This document shows positions 18,183-27,066 of a stretch of DNA of 64,000 nt, piece by piece. Every line of letters begins with the position of its first letter. Within the stretch, counting starts at the first letter, position 1. Source of the stretch: Methanolobus vulcani. GTDB lineage: Archaea > Halobacteriota > Methanosarcinia > Methanosarcinales > Methanosarcinaceae. The notes under the pieces were generated by a model, which saw nothing but the letters and a program-made list of their open reading frames with translations, made no database searches and had not been told where the DNA came from. The stretch lies in NCBI RefSeq assembly GCF_900100715.1, contig NZ_FNCA01000012.1:1-64000 (forward strand), in the 5' to 3' direction. The position numbers were made by a program, and so were the translations under genes.

Positions 18183-18261
18183 ATATTTGTTATCTTCAAC
18201 CAGTTGTTTGTTTAAACGTAGAACGCATCGACAAATGATGTGATGGTGGGGGATCCATTAT

Positions 18262-19011
18262 TTGAAAATAAGGTTAAGCAACATTTTGAAAATCTTGGTT
18301 TTTTTGTTATTAATTGTATGCGGCTGCCTTATTGCAAGTGCCGAACCTTACGTTACTTTTGAGCCAGTAAAAGACATTCCTCGGGAGAATGTACATGATA
18401 CTGGATGTGATGTTAATCTTACTTTCCGGGATCTTCCCCTTAAACTCAAATTTATATGGGTAGGTTGTACGATCTGGTTTCTCATAGTCTCACTGGGAAA
18501 ATTCATTCCACTGATTCTGGGGAAAATGGCTTGTAAAAAAGGTGAAAAGAACAGGAAAAAGATACTTTCGTATGTGTCTGAAAATCCCGGATGCTCGGAG
18601 AGCGATATTCTTTCTGATTTGGAGATGAAAAGAGGAACGTTCAGGTATCATGTAGATAAGCTCCAACTTTCAAATCTCCTTGTTGCTATCAGGCAGGGGC
18701 GCTTCATCAATTATTTTAGTAAGGGTAATTCTAATGAAAAATCTCTGCAAGCCTCTGTTTCTAATACACAAAGTGATACCAGAAAATGCGTTCTGGAAAC
18801 AATATGTGAAGAACCCGGTGTGACTGGTAAAGAATTATCAGAAAAAATAGGTGTTGACAAGAGTACCATTCACTGGCACATAACCAAACTGAAAGATGAA
18901 AATGCAATTCGTGATGAAAAAGATGGCAGGTACAGGAAATATTATCCAGCAAGCAACTTTTCAGCTATTCAGGACAACAACAATAACAAATTCGCAGTTA
19001 TGTCAGACTGA
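18262..19011 (+). CDS. Membrane-anchored transcriptional regulator with two winged-helix domains
   Basis: A 249-residue protein: N-terminal hydrophobic signal or anchor (residues 8-28), a short outside loop of about 40 residues with two Cys, a second membrane helix (FIWVGCTIWFLIVSLGKFI), then two cytoplasmic helix-turn-helix domains (KKILSYVSENPGCSESDIL ... MKRGTFRYHVDKL, and VLETICEEPGVTGKELS ... VDKSTIHWHITKL). This is the one-component membrane regulator design common in Methanosarcinales, likely coupling an envelope signal to promoters nearby. TTG start with GGTGG upstream. The 3' end overlaps metV by nine bases, convergent. Preceded by E4. Confidence 0.82.
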   Translation: MKIRLSNILKILVFLLLIVCGCLIASAEPYVTFEPVKDIPRENVHDTGCDVNLTFRDLPLKLKFIWVGCTIWFLIVSLGKFIPLILGKMACKKGEKNRKKILSYVSENPGCSESDILSDLEMKRGTFRYHVDKLQLSNLLVAIRQGRFINYFSKGNSNEKSLQASVSNTQSDTRKCVLETICEEPGVTGKELSEKIGVDKSTIHWHITKLKDENAIRDEKDGRYRKYYPASNFSAIQDNNNNKFAVMSD

Positions 19012-19623
19012 CTTTTCAGTGCCTTCTTCAGCATCCCATGTGATATCAAGCAGGTCAAGTCTTCCTATTTTCTCAAGCCTGTTGCAGATGAGTTCCCATG
19101 CACAGTCCTTTTCTGGATCAACTTCGCATTTTCCTTTTACTGAACCTCCACAGGGTCCGTTCAGCAAATGCTTGGGACACAAACTCTTCGGACACACACT
19201 GCCAAAATAATATATCTTGCATTTACCACACATGGCACAGAGTTCAGGAACAACTTCTCCCTGAGTTTTTCCTCCAAGGGATACAGTGTCATTTGATGGA
19301 TAAACCGGTACATCTACAACACCTGCTACAATAGAAACTCCGCTTCCACAGGCCATTACAAGAATAGTCTTAGCATCCTTTATGGCGGGATTCTTTTCAA
19401 CAAGTGAATCATATGAAGCTACACTGCAGGCAGCGCTAGGGATTACCCAGCCAACTACATGCTTTCCTGCATCTTCAAGGCGCTGGCACATCTCAAGAAC
19501 TTCAGGCTCACCGCCAACGTGTATCTTTGCTGCACATGCATTGCAGCCGACAACGAAGATATCATCCTCGTCCTTCAGTATTTCAAGTATCTCTTCAAAG
19601 GGCTTTGCAGATGAGATTATCAT
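19003..19623 (-). CDS. metV: Methylenetetrahydrofolate reductase partner protein MetV (zinc-binding)
   Basis: A 206-residue protein of the MTHFR C-terminal-domain family, as found next to MetF in acetogens. The N-terminal half has VVGCNACAAKIHVGGEPEV; the C-terminal half has many Cys (ELCAMCGKCKIYYFGSVC, KSLCPKHLLNGPCGG) for metal binding. It should form the MetFV complex with the MetF made at 10727, donating or stabilising electrons for methylene-THF reduction. It overlaps folP by four bases and is the last gene of the purN-glyA-folD-folP-metV group. Confidence 0.85.
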   Translation of the reverse strand: MIISSAKPFEEILEILKDEDDIFVVGCNACAAKIHVGGEPEVLEMCQRLEDAGKHVVGWVIPSAACSVASYDSLVEKNPAIKDAKTILVMACGSGVSIVAGVVDVPVYPSNDTVSLGGKTQGEVVPELCAMCGKCKIYYFGSVCPKSLCPKHLLNGPCGGSVKGKCEVDPEKDCAWELICNRLEKIGRLDLLDITWDAEEGTEKSV

Positions 19624-20855
19624 AGTTCCCTCAGGTAACCATGCTCTACATCCATGTCATTTTCAAGCACTTCCGCAATCATCTCTGCAATCAAAGGAAG
19701 GTTGCGTGCCTGGAATGAGAGCTTATGGACCAGTTTCTCAAATTGTAATATAGTTCCAATTATGAGCACATCTGTTTTGTCGGTTTCGTGTGACACTGCA
19801 TCACGCTCAAGGGCAGCATCTCCACCTCTTGCAAGAATCTCCTGCTTGATGATCAGTGCCTCAGTGGTTGTAATATTGTTTACACGAACAACCTTGCTTA
19901 CGGTCTTGTTCTTCATGACCTTTGCACCGGAACCTGTAACTTTCATGCTTCTCATGAGATATTCCGCATCATCAGGATGGGTTATATCTGAAATGCTAAC
20001 TTCAAAATCGCCTTCCTTAACAACGGGTTGTCTTCTTCTCATTGCAGCTGCTACCTCAACAACATCCTTTGTTTCAGCGACATCGTGTGTTCTTACAATA
20101 TGGGCGCCCTTGTGAATCACAATTGCAGTTGCAGCAAGGCTTCCGTACAGCCTTTCTTTTGCAGGTTTGTGTAACACAGCATCGATACAGGATTTTCTTG
20201 ATACTGCTGCAAGCAGTGGCCTGCCAAACACTCTTAGACTCTCGAACTGGTCTATGGTCTCAAAATCAAATATCGGGTCTTTTTCAGGTATCCATTTACC
20301 TACTGCAGGGTCAAGAATAAGTTTACTGGTGTCGATGCCTTTTGAATCTGCTTTGCTTATTATGTTAGCAAGTGACTGCATGATTTCATCCATTCCAATG
20401 GGGTCACCAGGAACTTCTTCCGATGCCATAACAACAGCAGGACAATCGTATTCAGCAACAACATCCATCATCTCAGGATTTGTTGTAAACCCGGATACGT
20501 CATTGACAATATCTGCACCATGTTTCAGGGATTCTTTTGCAACACTGGCATAAACAGTATCTACAGAAATGAGCGCATCCACGTTTTCATTCAGCAGTTC
20601 CAGCGCAGGGATCATGCGATTAAGTTCTTCTTCCTCGCTGATTATCGGATTTGCCATGGGCCATGTTGAACGGGCACCAATATCAAGTATAGTTGCACCG
20701 TCATCTATCATCTTTTGTGCAACATCAAGAAGAGAGTCATTACTAACAACAGAACCTTTGTAAAAGGATTCCTTGCTAAGGTTGATGATACCCATAAGTC
20801 TTACAGGATGCTCGTCACCAACTTTCAAGCCACATATGTCTACATCAACAACCAT
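19620..20855 (-). CDS. folP: Dihydropteroate synthase-like protein with C-terminal extension
   Basis: A 411-residue protein. The first 270 residues match the DHPS TIM barrel: MGIINLSKESFYKGS, DIGARST (usual DIGGEST), ISVDT, VNDVSG, LDPAVGKW, SRKS and IVRTHDV. It then has about 120 extra residues with a small alpha-beta fold (TTTEALIIKQEILARGGDAALERDAV), an extension also known from some Firmicutes DHPS. DHPS condenses pterin pyrophosphate with p-aminobenzoate. In this context it may make folate from supplied pABA. Overlaps metV; 88 bases after folD. Confidence 0.85.
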   Translation of the reverse strand: MVVDVDICGLKVGDEHPVRLMGIINLSKESFYKGSVVSNDSLLDVAQKMIDDGATILDIGARSTWPMANPIISEEEELNRMIPALELLNENVDALISVDTVYASVAKESLKHGADIVNDVSGFTTNPEMMDVVAEYDCPAVVMASEEVPGDPIGMDEIMQSLANIISKADSKGIDTSKLILDPAVGKWIPEKDPIFDFETIDQFESLRVFGRPLLAAVSRKSCIDAVLHKPAKERLYGSLAATAIVIHKGAHIVRTHDVAETKDVVEVAAAMRRRQPVVKEGDFEVSISDITHPDDAEYLMRSMKVTGSGAKVMKNKTVSKVVRVNNITTTEALIIKQEILARGGDAALERDAVSHETDKTDVLIIGTILQFEKLVHKLSFQARNLPLIAEMIAEVLENDMDVEHGYLREL

Positions 20856-20943
20856 TATTCAACCTGGTAGTTTTGATTAAAGATAAATGGGCAAAACAGT
20901 TTTGCCAAAATAGTATTCAATTAATAAAATATAAGTGTGCTTA

Positions 20944-21804
20944 TCAGATGTTTGAAGCTGCCATAAGCACGTGTTCCATAAGAATTGCAATGGTCATCGG
21001 ACCAACGCCTCCAGGAACTGGAGTTATCAGTGAAGCTTTCTTCACGACATTATCGAAATCAACATCACCGTAAACCTTACCTTCTTTTTCGCTGATCCCT
21101 ACGTCAAAGATCACTGCACCTTCTTTTACCATATCGGCTTTAATGAGGTGCATCACGCCGGTTCCAACTACAAGGATATCTGCATCAAGGGTGAACTTTT
21201 TCAGGTCATCGGTGAAAACGTGGCATACAGAAACCGTTGCATTCCTGTTAATGAGCATTGCAGCCATTGGTTTTCCAACAACGTTGCTGTGTCCTACAAT
21301 TACTGCGTGTTTTCCCTGGATTTCTACATCATACTCTTCAAGTGCTCTGATAACACCTTTCGGGGTACATGGTACAAGTCCTTCATCACCAATGAGAAGT
21401 TTACCCATATTGTATGGGTGGAAACCATCTGCATCTTTCGCAGGATCGATTGCAAGCATTGCTGATTTATCATCAAGGTGTTGTGGAAGAGGCAACTGGA
21501 GGAGAATTCCGTGGATATCCTTCCTGACATTCAATTCCTGAATACGCAGTATAAGTTCTTCCTGTGTTATGGACTCAGGCATATTGTGATCTTCTGCGTG
21601 TATGCCGACCCGGTCACATGCCTTGTGTTTAAGGCGGACATACATCTTGGAAGCAGGGTCTTCGCCAACAAGTATTGTTGCAAGTCCGGGTGTAATTCCC
21701 TTTTCTGCCTTTAGCCTGTCAACTCCCTGTTTTACCTGATCTTCCACTTTCTTTGACAGGCTCCTGCCGTCTATCTTCCTGGAATCGTAGTTCTCTTCTG
21801 CCAT
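20944..21804 (-). CDS. folD: Bifunctional methylenetetrahydrofolate dehydrogenase/cyclohydrolase
   Basis: A 286-residue FolD. The conserved lysine region ([14 protein letters not shown]), the PLPQHLD motif of the active site and the NADP-binding [14 protein letters not shown] are all present, and the C terminus has [13 protein letters not shown]. It interconverts methylene-, methenyl- and 10-formyl-tetrahydrofolate in the cytosol, linking GlyA to PurN. Gap of 45 bases to glyA and 88 to folP, same strand. Confidence 0.96.
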   Translation of the reverse strand: MAEENYDSRKIDGRSLSKKVEDQVKQGVDRLKAEKGITPGLATILVGEDPASKMYVRLKHKACDRVGIHAEDHNMPESITQEELILRIQELNVRKDIHGILLQLPLPQHLDDKSAMLAIDPAKDADGFHPYNMGKLLIGDEGLVPCTPKGVIRALEEYDVEIQGKHAVIVGHSNVVGKPMAAMLINRNATVSVCHVFTDDLKKFTLDADILVVGTGVMHLIKADMVKEGAVIFDVGISEKEGKVYGDVDFDNVVKKASLITPVPGGVGPMTIAILMEHVLMAASNI

Positions 21805-21849
21805 TATGCAAACACCTGATGTAGTTTCTATACAGCCTGCGTTTTTAAA

Positions 21850-23085
21850 TTACTTGTAAACAGGGAATCCGCTGCACATCTGCTCAACATCGGAGTTGAC
21901 ACCGTGGAGGACTGAATCATTGTCAAGGTTGTTAACTACCTCTGCAATGTATCCTGCAATTTCCTTCATCTGGTCTTCCTTCATTCCTCTTGTTGTTGCT
22001 GCAGGTGTACCAATTCTGATTCCGCTTGTGATGAATGGGCTTCTGGTCTCAAATGGAATGGTGTTCTTGTTAAGGACAATTCCTGCCTTGCTCATTCCTG
22101 CTTCAGCTTCTTTCCCTGTGATGTCGAACTTGTTAAGGTTTAGGAGCATTACGTGATTGTCAGTTCCACCGGACACGATATCGAAATCTCTTGCCTGAAG
22201 TTCCTTTGCAAGGACATCTGCGTTCTTAACTGTCTGAAACTGGTCTTCCTTGAACTTTTCACCAAGTGCTTCCTTGAATGCAACAGCCTTAGCGGCAATG
22301 ATATGCATGAGTGGTCCACCCTGGATTCCAGGGAATACTGACCTGTTCAGGTCCTTTGCATACTCTTCCTTACACATTACCATTCCACCCCTTGGACCTC
22401 TGAGGGTTTTGTGGGTTGTGGTTGTGACAAAATCAGCGTATGGTACTGGACTTGGGTGTGCACCTGCTGCTACAAGACCTGCGATGTGTGCGATATCTGC
22501 AAGGAGGTATGCTCCCACTTCATCAGCGATGTCCCTGAATGCTTTGAAGTCAAGGGTTCTTGAGTATGCTGAGGCACCGCAGACGATCATCTGTGGCTTG
22601 TGCTCTTTTGCCATTGCCATGAGAGCATCGTAGTCAAGAGCTTCAGTCTCCTTGTCAACACCGTATGGTACTATATTATAGAGCTGTCCTGCAAAGTTAA
22701 CAGGGCTTCCGTGTGAAAGGTGACCACCATGTGTGAGGTCCATTGACATGATGGTGTCACCTGGCTTGATAACTGAGAAATAACATGCCATGTTAGCACC
22801 GGAACCTGAGTGTGGCTGCACGTTAACATGCTCAGCACCGAAGATCTTCTTTGCTCTTTCAATAGCAAGGTCTTCTGCAATATCTACAAATTCGCAGCCG
22901 CCGTAGTAGCGCTTTCCTGAGTATCCTTCTGCGTATTTGTTTGTCATGACAGAGCCCTGTGCTTCCATTACAGCACGGCTTGCATAGTTCTCTGATGCTA
23001 TCAGGTTCAGCTTGTAATCCTGACGGTTTGCTTCAAGCCTTAAGGCTTCTGCAATATCCGGGTCAATTTCTGAGATGTAAGACAT
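21850..23085 (-). CDS. glyA: Serine hydroxymethyltransferase
   Basis: A 411-residue PLP enzyme converting serine and tetrahydropterin to glycine and the methylene form. Visible: [41 protein letters not shown], the PLP lysine in [13 protein letters not shown], and [21 protein letters not shown] near the end. The start at 23085 (MSYISEI) is chosen over codons just upstream. The adjoining THF genes suggest tetrahydrofolate rather than tetrahydromethanopterin as C1 acceptor, as shown for Methanosarcina barkeri GlyA. Confidence 0.96.
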   Translation of the reverse strand: MSYISEIDPDIAEALRLEANRQDYKLNLIASENYASRAVMEAQGSVMTNKYAEGYSGKRYYGGCEFVDIAEDLAIERAKKIFGAEHVNVQPHSGSGANMACYFSVIKPGDTIMSMDLTHGGHLSHGSPVNFAGQLYNIVPYGVDKETEALDYDALMAMAKEHKPQMIVCGASAYSRTLDFKAFRDIADEVGAYLLADIAHIAGLVAAGAHPSPVPYADFVTTTTHKTLRGPRGGMVMCKEEYAKDLNRSVFPGIQGGPLMHIIAAKAVAFKEALGEKFKEDQFQTVKNADVLAKELQARDFDIVSGGTDNHVMLLNLNKFDITGKEAEAGMSKAGIVLNKNTIPFETRSPFITSGIRIGTPAATTRGMKEDQMKEIAGYIAEVVNNLDNDSVLHGVNSDVEQMCSGFPVYK

Positions 23086-23099
23086 TGTTACCACGTTAA

Positions 23100-23150
23100 A
23101 GATTGTATATGTTTTTGGAATCCTGACTTGCCAGGACAGTATTTGGTTAA
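23100..23150. promoter_or_regulatory. Inverted repeat and possible promoter between purN and glyA
   Basis: CCTGACTTGCCAGG around 23122-23135 is a short inverted repeat in the 76-base gap upstream of glyA. The gap is AT-rich and may hold a second promoter for glyA or an attenuating hairpin. Low support. Confidence 0.25.
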
Positions 23151-23161
23151 TATGAGTTAAT

Positions 23162-23770
23162 TTATGTGTGTACTACAATTCGACCTTCCACTTTAAGTTT
23201 ACCCTCAACAAAGAGTTTCACAGCTTCCGGGAAAATCTTGTGCTCCTGTTCAAGTATGCGGGCTGCAAGGTCATCTGCAGTATCAGTGTCAAGTACAGGA
23301 ACACATTTCTGTATAATTATCGGTCCAGTGTCCATTCCTTCATCGACAAAGTGAACTGTACAGCCACTGACCTTCACACCATATTCAAAAGCCTGCTGCT
23401 GTGCATGAAGTCCTTTAAAAGAAGGGAGCAGTGCAGGATGTATATTTATTATGCTGTTACGGTATGCTGCTATCAGGTCTTTACCAACAAGACGCATGTA
23501 TCCTGCAAGGAGCACCAGTCCGACATCATTGTCTTTCAGTACTTCCATTAGCTCTTTTTCGTATTCCTGTTTTCCTGAATAGTCCGAAGGGTCAATGAAC
23601 ACATCAGTAATTCCGTGATTGCGTGCACGCTCAAGTGCATACGCGTCACCAACATCGCTGATAACAACGGATATCTTTGCATCCTTTATGTATCCGTTTT
23701 CGATATTATCTATGATAGACTGTAGATTCGATCCTCTTCCTGAAACAAGTACTGCAATGTTGGTAGTCAT
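23162..23770 (-). CDS. purN: Phosphoribosylglycinamide formyltransferase (PurN)
   Basis: A 202-residue enzyme transferring the formyl group of 10-formyl-tetrahydrofolate to GAR in purine synthesis. Motifs: GRGSNLQSI at the N terminus, the active-site [29 protein letters not shown] and a [14 protein letters not shown] tail. PurN requires THF rather than formate (PurT), which supports a folate-using purine route in this archaeon. First gene of the cluster on the minus strand. Confidence 0.95.
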   Translation of the reverse strand: MTTNIAVLVSGRGSNLQSIIDNIENGYIKDAKISVVISDVGDAYALERARNHGITDVFIDPSDYSGKQEYEKELMEVLKDNDVGLVLLAGYMRLVGKDLIAAYRNSIINIHPALLPSFKGLHAQQQAFEYGVKVSGCTVHFVDEGMDTGPIIIQKCVPVLDTDTADDLAARILEQEHKIFPEAVKLFVEGKLKVEGRIVVHT

Positions 23771-23882
23771 TGTTAGTTCTAAAAGGGATTTCTGTATATT
23801 AGGGTTTTGGAATTGTCAAAAAAGCGAAAATATACTGGGAAAGTTTCTCCTGATTTGTTACCATTGAAAGAGACTTTAGCGT

Positions 23883-24851
23883 TCAAATATTGATGTTGTG
23901 TTTCTTTGTTCTTTCATCAATAAGTTCAGCAAGCTCCTCTGAACCAGACAATTTATCCAGCTCGGTCTTCTCAATAAGTACGGTATTTTCCACAGTCTCA
24001 GATTTGATCTGTCCATTGATGATAAAAACCGATTTTGTCATTGTAACACAGGAAATACTGCTCATCAGGTCTGCACGCTTTATCATTGCACTGCTGTAAG
24101 TGCTGACTCCTGTAAGCAGTGTATCGGAAGTATCCTTTGAGATAGCTTTAAATGGTGCCTGGCTTGTGGACATTACCTGATATCCCAGAGCATTGAGCAT
24201 ACTGAGAATACCGTCATCCGGTTGAGCCTCAGCGGGCTTTTCCTGTTTTGCTTCCAGATTTATACGCTTCTCAAAACACTGGAGTATATCTATGGACTTT
24301 GCAAGTGCCACGTCCAGCAATTCCTCAAGCTGAAGGACAATATCAATTGATGCATCCATTCCGCCTTCTTCATATTTACTTATGGTCCTTCTTGAAACCC
24401 CAAGTTCTGTGGCAAGTGCTCCAAGTGACATTGCAGTTCTTTTACGTGCTTCCTTAAGCACATCCCCGTCAATAGATACATAAAGTCCTCCGGGAGCTGC
24501 GGATACAAGCGGCGGGACATCCTCTACAAAATAGTCATAAAGTGTCTGAACATTCACAGCAGGAATATCGTAACGCATGTATACCACGCTGTCTTCCAGC
24601 ATCTGATCTCTGGTTTTGGCACCAATAAGAACAGCAGTTCCTCCAAGATAACGTGCAAGGCTTTTCATTTCTCTTGCAGTTTCTTCATTCAGACCATCTA
24701 TATTATACAAGACCTTGTAAAAGATGAGAACATCCCCTTTTCTGGCTGCAAGGTCAAAGCTCCGTGGACGAATGTTGCATCGTTTTGAGACCATAAAGCC
24801 GGCTTGTTGTAATACATCAATAATCTGATGTATGAGGATGTCTTTTGTCAT
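23883..24851 (-). CDS. HTH-type transcriptional regulator of the conserved archaeal Cro/CI-like family
   Basis: About 322 residues. The first 110 residues form an alpha-beta domain (GFMVSKRCNIRPRSFDLAAR) somewhat like a nuclease-fold core; a Cro/CI helix-turn-helix follows (ARKRTAMSLGALATELGVSRRTISKYEEGG); the last 150 residues contain another alpha-beta region. This is a well-conserved euryarchaeal protein of unknown target. The start at 24851 (MTKDILIHQ) is chosen because upstream in-frame codons lack a ribosome site. Stands alone, divergent from the kinase at 25101. Confidence 0.85.
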   Translation of the reverse strand: MTKDILIHQIIDVLQQAGFMVSKRCNIRPRSFDLAARKGDVLIFYKVLYNIDGLNEETAREMKSLARYLGGTAVLIGAKTRDQMLEDSVVYMRYDIPAVNVQTLYDYFVEDVPPLVSAAPGGLYVSIDGDVLKEARKRTAMSLGALATELGVSRRTISKYEEGGMDASIDIVLQLEELLDVALAKSIDILQCFEKRINLEAKQEKPAEAQPDDGILSMLNALGYQVMSTSQAPFKAISKDTSDTLLTGVSTYSSAMIKRADLMSSISCVTMTKSVFIINGQIKSETVENTVLIEKTELDKLSGSEELAELIDERTKKHNINI

Positions 24852-25100
24852 AGGTAAATAGCCATTGTTTGCACATCTATATATAGTTATCTTGACGGTA
24901 TCATTTAAATACAAACTTGCAATCCTTATGAATGCAACATTATAATATTTTATGAGTAAATTATTTATCTAATGTGCAGAAATAATGTTGTATATACAAT
25001 AACGTGTTATTTTTTATGATAGTTGGTGCATTGCTTGTTGAATGAAAAATACGGAACCAGAAATATAAAATATCTATATTTTATTTGAGGGGTATTTCTG
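24852..25100. promoter_or_regulatory. Divergent promoter region
   Basis: A 249-base AT-rich gap between the divergent regulator and histidine kinase genes. It contains TATA-like boxes on each strand (CTATATATAG near 24875-24885 for the regulator, AATATAAAATATCTATATTT near 25060-25080 for the kinase) and the partially repeated words GCAACATTATAATATT and AATGTTGTATATAC. No gene seen. Confidence 0.4.
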
Positions 25101-26999
25101 ATGTCTGCACTTGAGAAAGCTTTTCTCAATACTAAAAATGTTATCGTATTCTCTTTCCTCTTTGGAATTCTATCCTGGTTAATTGATGCATTATTGGACT
25201 ACGTTTTTTTCTCGGAGAGATCATTTGCAGATAGCTTGATCTTCGGTCTTTCAACTCATGAAATGTACATGCGCCTTTCAATGTTCTTCATTATTCTGTT
25301 GTTCGGATCAATTATTTCCTTCTTTGTCCATCAAATGCAGGAAATGAACAGTGCTATTGTAAATGAAAAGAACAAATCTCATAAGATCATGAACATTCTG
25401 CCAACAATTATCCTTTTTCTTGATACTGAAATGAATGTTTCATGTGTCAACAGGAAGATTCTTGAACTTACAGGGTACGAAGAAGTCCGGATATCAGGTA
25501 ATAAATGGATAAACCTTCTTTTTCCAGAGGAATTCAGAGCAGAAGTATTATCCTACTGGGACAAATTCGTATCAGGAGAGATTGGTTCTGTCGCTGGTCT
25601 TGAATCACCTATTATATGTTCAGACGGTTCTATAAGGTATGTTCTTTGGAATGCTGTTTCTTTTATTGATGACAACGAGAGGTTTGCTGGTGTCACAATA
25701 TCAGGTGAAGATATCACTGATAGAAAAATTGCTGAAAAAGCACTTCTAATGGACGAATCCAGGCTTGAAGCCCTGGTTGAACTAAATCAATATTCAGATT
25801 CTACAATAGAAGAAATACTTGACTTCTCACTTGAAAAAGCAGTAAACCTTACAGAAAGCAGTGTAGGTTATGTTGGTTTTGTGAATGAAACTGAAGAAAC
25901 TTTCTCCATGTATTCCTGGTCTGAAAAATCAGAAAACGGTTATGGTATAAAAGCGCTAAATAAGAATTTCAGTATAAAAAGGGACAATCTATGGGGCATG
26001 ATCGTAACGCAGCGTAAGCCTATAATATCAAACACGTATCCTGATGATTCTCCTATCAAAAAAGGTTTACCTTCAGGACATGTGAACATTCGCAATTATC
26101 TGTGTATACCAATATCAGATTCCGATAATGTTGTCATGATAGCAGGTGTCGGTAATAAGAATGGTGAGTACGACAGTTCCGATATAAGACAGATAACACT
26201 CCTGATGGAAGGTACCTGGAAGATCATACAAAGGAAAGAGAGTGAAGAACAGATAAGATCCTATGCAAGGGAAGTTGCTGAGAACAACAAGGAATTGGAA
26301 TCCCTTGACCGCATGAAAGACGAGTTCATGGCAAACATAACACACGAACTGAAAACCCCACTTATTCCTATTAAAGGATACAGTGAGCTTCTTTTTGAAG
26401 GGCACCTGGGTTCACTGGACGATGATCAGAAAAAAGGTATAGGTGTGATCCTTCAGAATGCTGACAGATTGCATAAACTGATCGACTCTCTATTATATAT
26501 GCAGAATATCCGTACCGGAAATATACAGTATCATCTTGATTCCGTAGATATTGTAAATCTACTTGACAATGTGATCGATGAGATGCTAATTTTTAAAGAC
26601 AGAGATGTCCCTGAACTGAAAAAGGAATACTCTCCCTCCCTGCCTTTTGTTTGTGGTAATATTACCTATCTGGAGCAGGTTTTTTCACACATACTTGAAA
26701 ATGCCTTAAAATTCACTTCATCTGATGGTTTGATAACAGTTGTGGCTTCCCATGAGAATAAGAATATACGCATTATTGTAAGGGATACAGGCATAGGGAT
26801 ATCCCCGGATGAAATGCCTCACATCTTCAAACGATTCTATCAGGTAGATGGATCACTGACACGCCGTTACGGTGGAAATGGTCTTGGCCTGTACCTTTGT
26901 AAAAGTGTGGTGGAGGCTCATGGCGGTTCTATCCGTGCATTTAGTGAGGTTGGAAAAGGAACTGAGATGCATGTCCTTTTGCCGATCATAGAAGAGTAA
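25101..26999 (+). CDS. Membrane sensor histidine kinase with PAS and GAF domains
   Basis: A 632-residue kinase. Two N-terminal membrane helices (about residues 14-34 and 56-78), a PAS domain (about 92-205, ILPTIILFLDTEMNVSCVNRK ... AEKAL), a GAF domain (about 235-375), the HisKA dimer with FMANITHELKTPLIPIKGY, and an HATPase with N (ENALKF), G1 (DTGIGIS) and G2 (GNGLGLYL) boxes. The phospho-acceptor is the His in THELKTP. It starts after a good GAGGGG site. No response regulator is adjacent, typical for methanogen orphan kinases. Confidence 0.93.
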   Translation: MSALEKAFLNTKNVIVFSFLFGILSWLIDALLDYVFFSERSFADSLIFGLSTHEMYMRLSMFFIILLFGSIISFFVHQMQEMNSAIVNEKNKSHKIMNILPTIILFLDTEMNVSCVNRKILELTGYEEVRISGNKWINLLFPEEFRAEVLSYWDKFVSGEIGSVAGLESPIICSDGSIRYVLWNAVSFIDDNERFAGVTISGEDITDRKIAEKALLMDESRLEALVELNQYSDSTIEEILDFSLEKAVNLTESSVGYVGFVNETEETFSMYSWSEKSENGYGIKALNKNFSIKRDNLWGMIVTQRKPIISNTYPDDSPIKKGLPSGHVNIRNYLCIPISDSDNVVMIAGVGNKNGEYDSSDIRQITLLMEGTWKIIQRKESEEQIRSYAREVAENNKELESLDRMKDEFMANITHELKTPLIPIKGYSELLFEGHLGSLDDDQKKGIGVILQNADRLHKLIDSLLYMQNIRTGNIQYHLDSVDIVNLLDNVIDEMLIFKDRDVPELKKEYSPSLPFVCGNITYLEQVFSHILENALKFTSSDGLITVVASHENKNIRIIVRDTGIGISPDEMPHIFKRFYQVDGSLTRRYGGNGLGLYLCKSVVEAHGGSIRAFSEVGKGTEMHVLLPIIEE

Positions 27000-27066
27000 A
27001 ATGTCAGATAATTTACGTTCCATAGGAATCATTTAACACTAATCAATTATATCTGCAATTGGTCAA

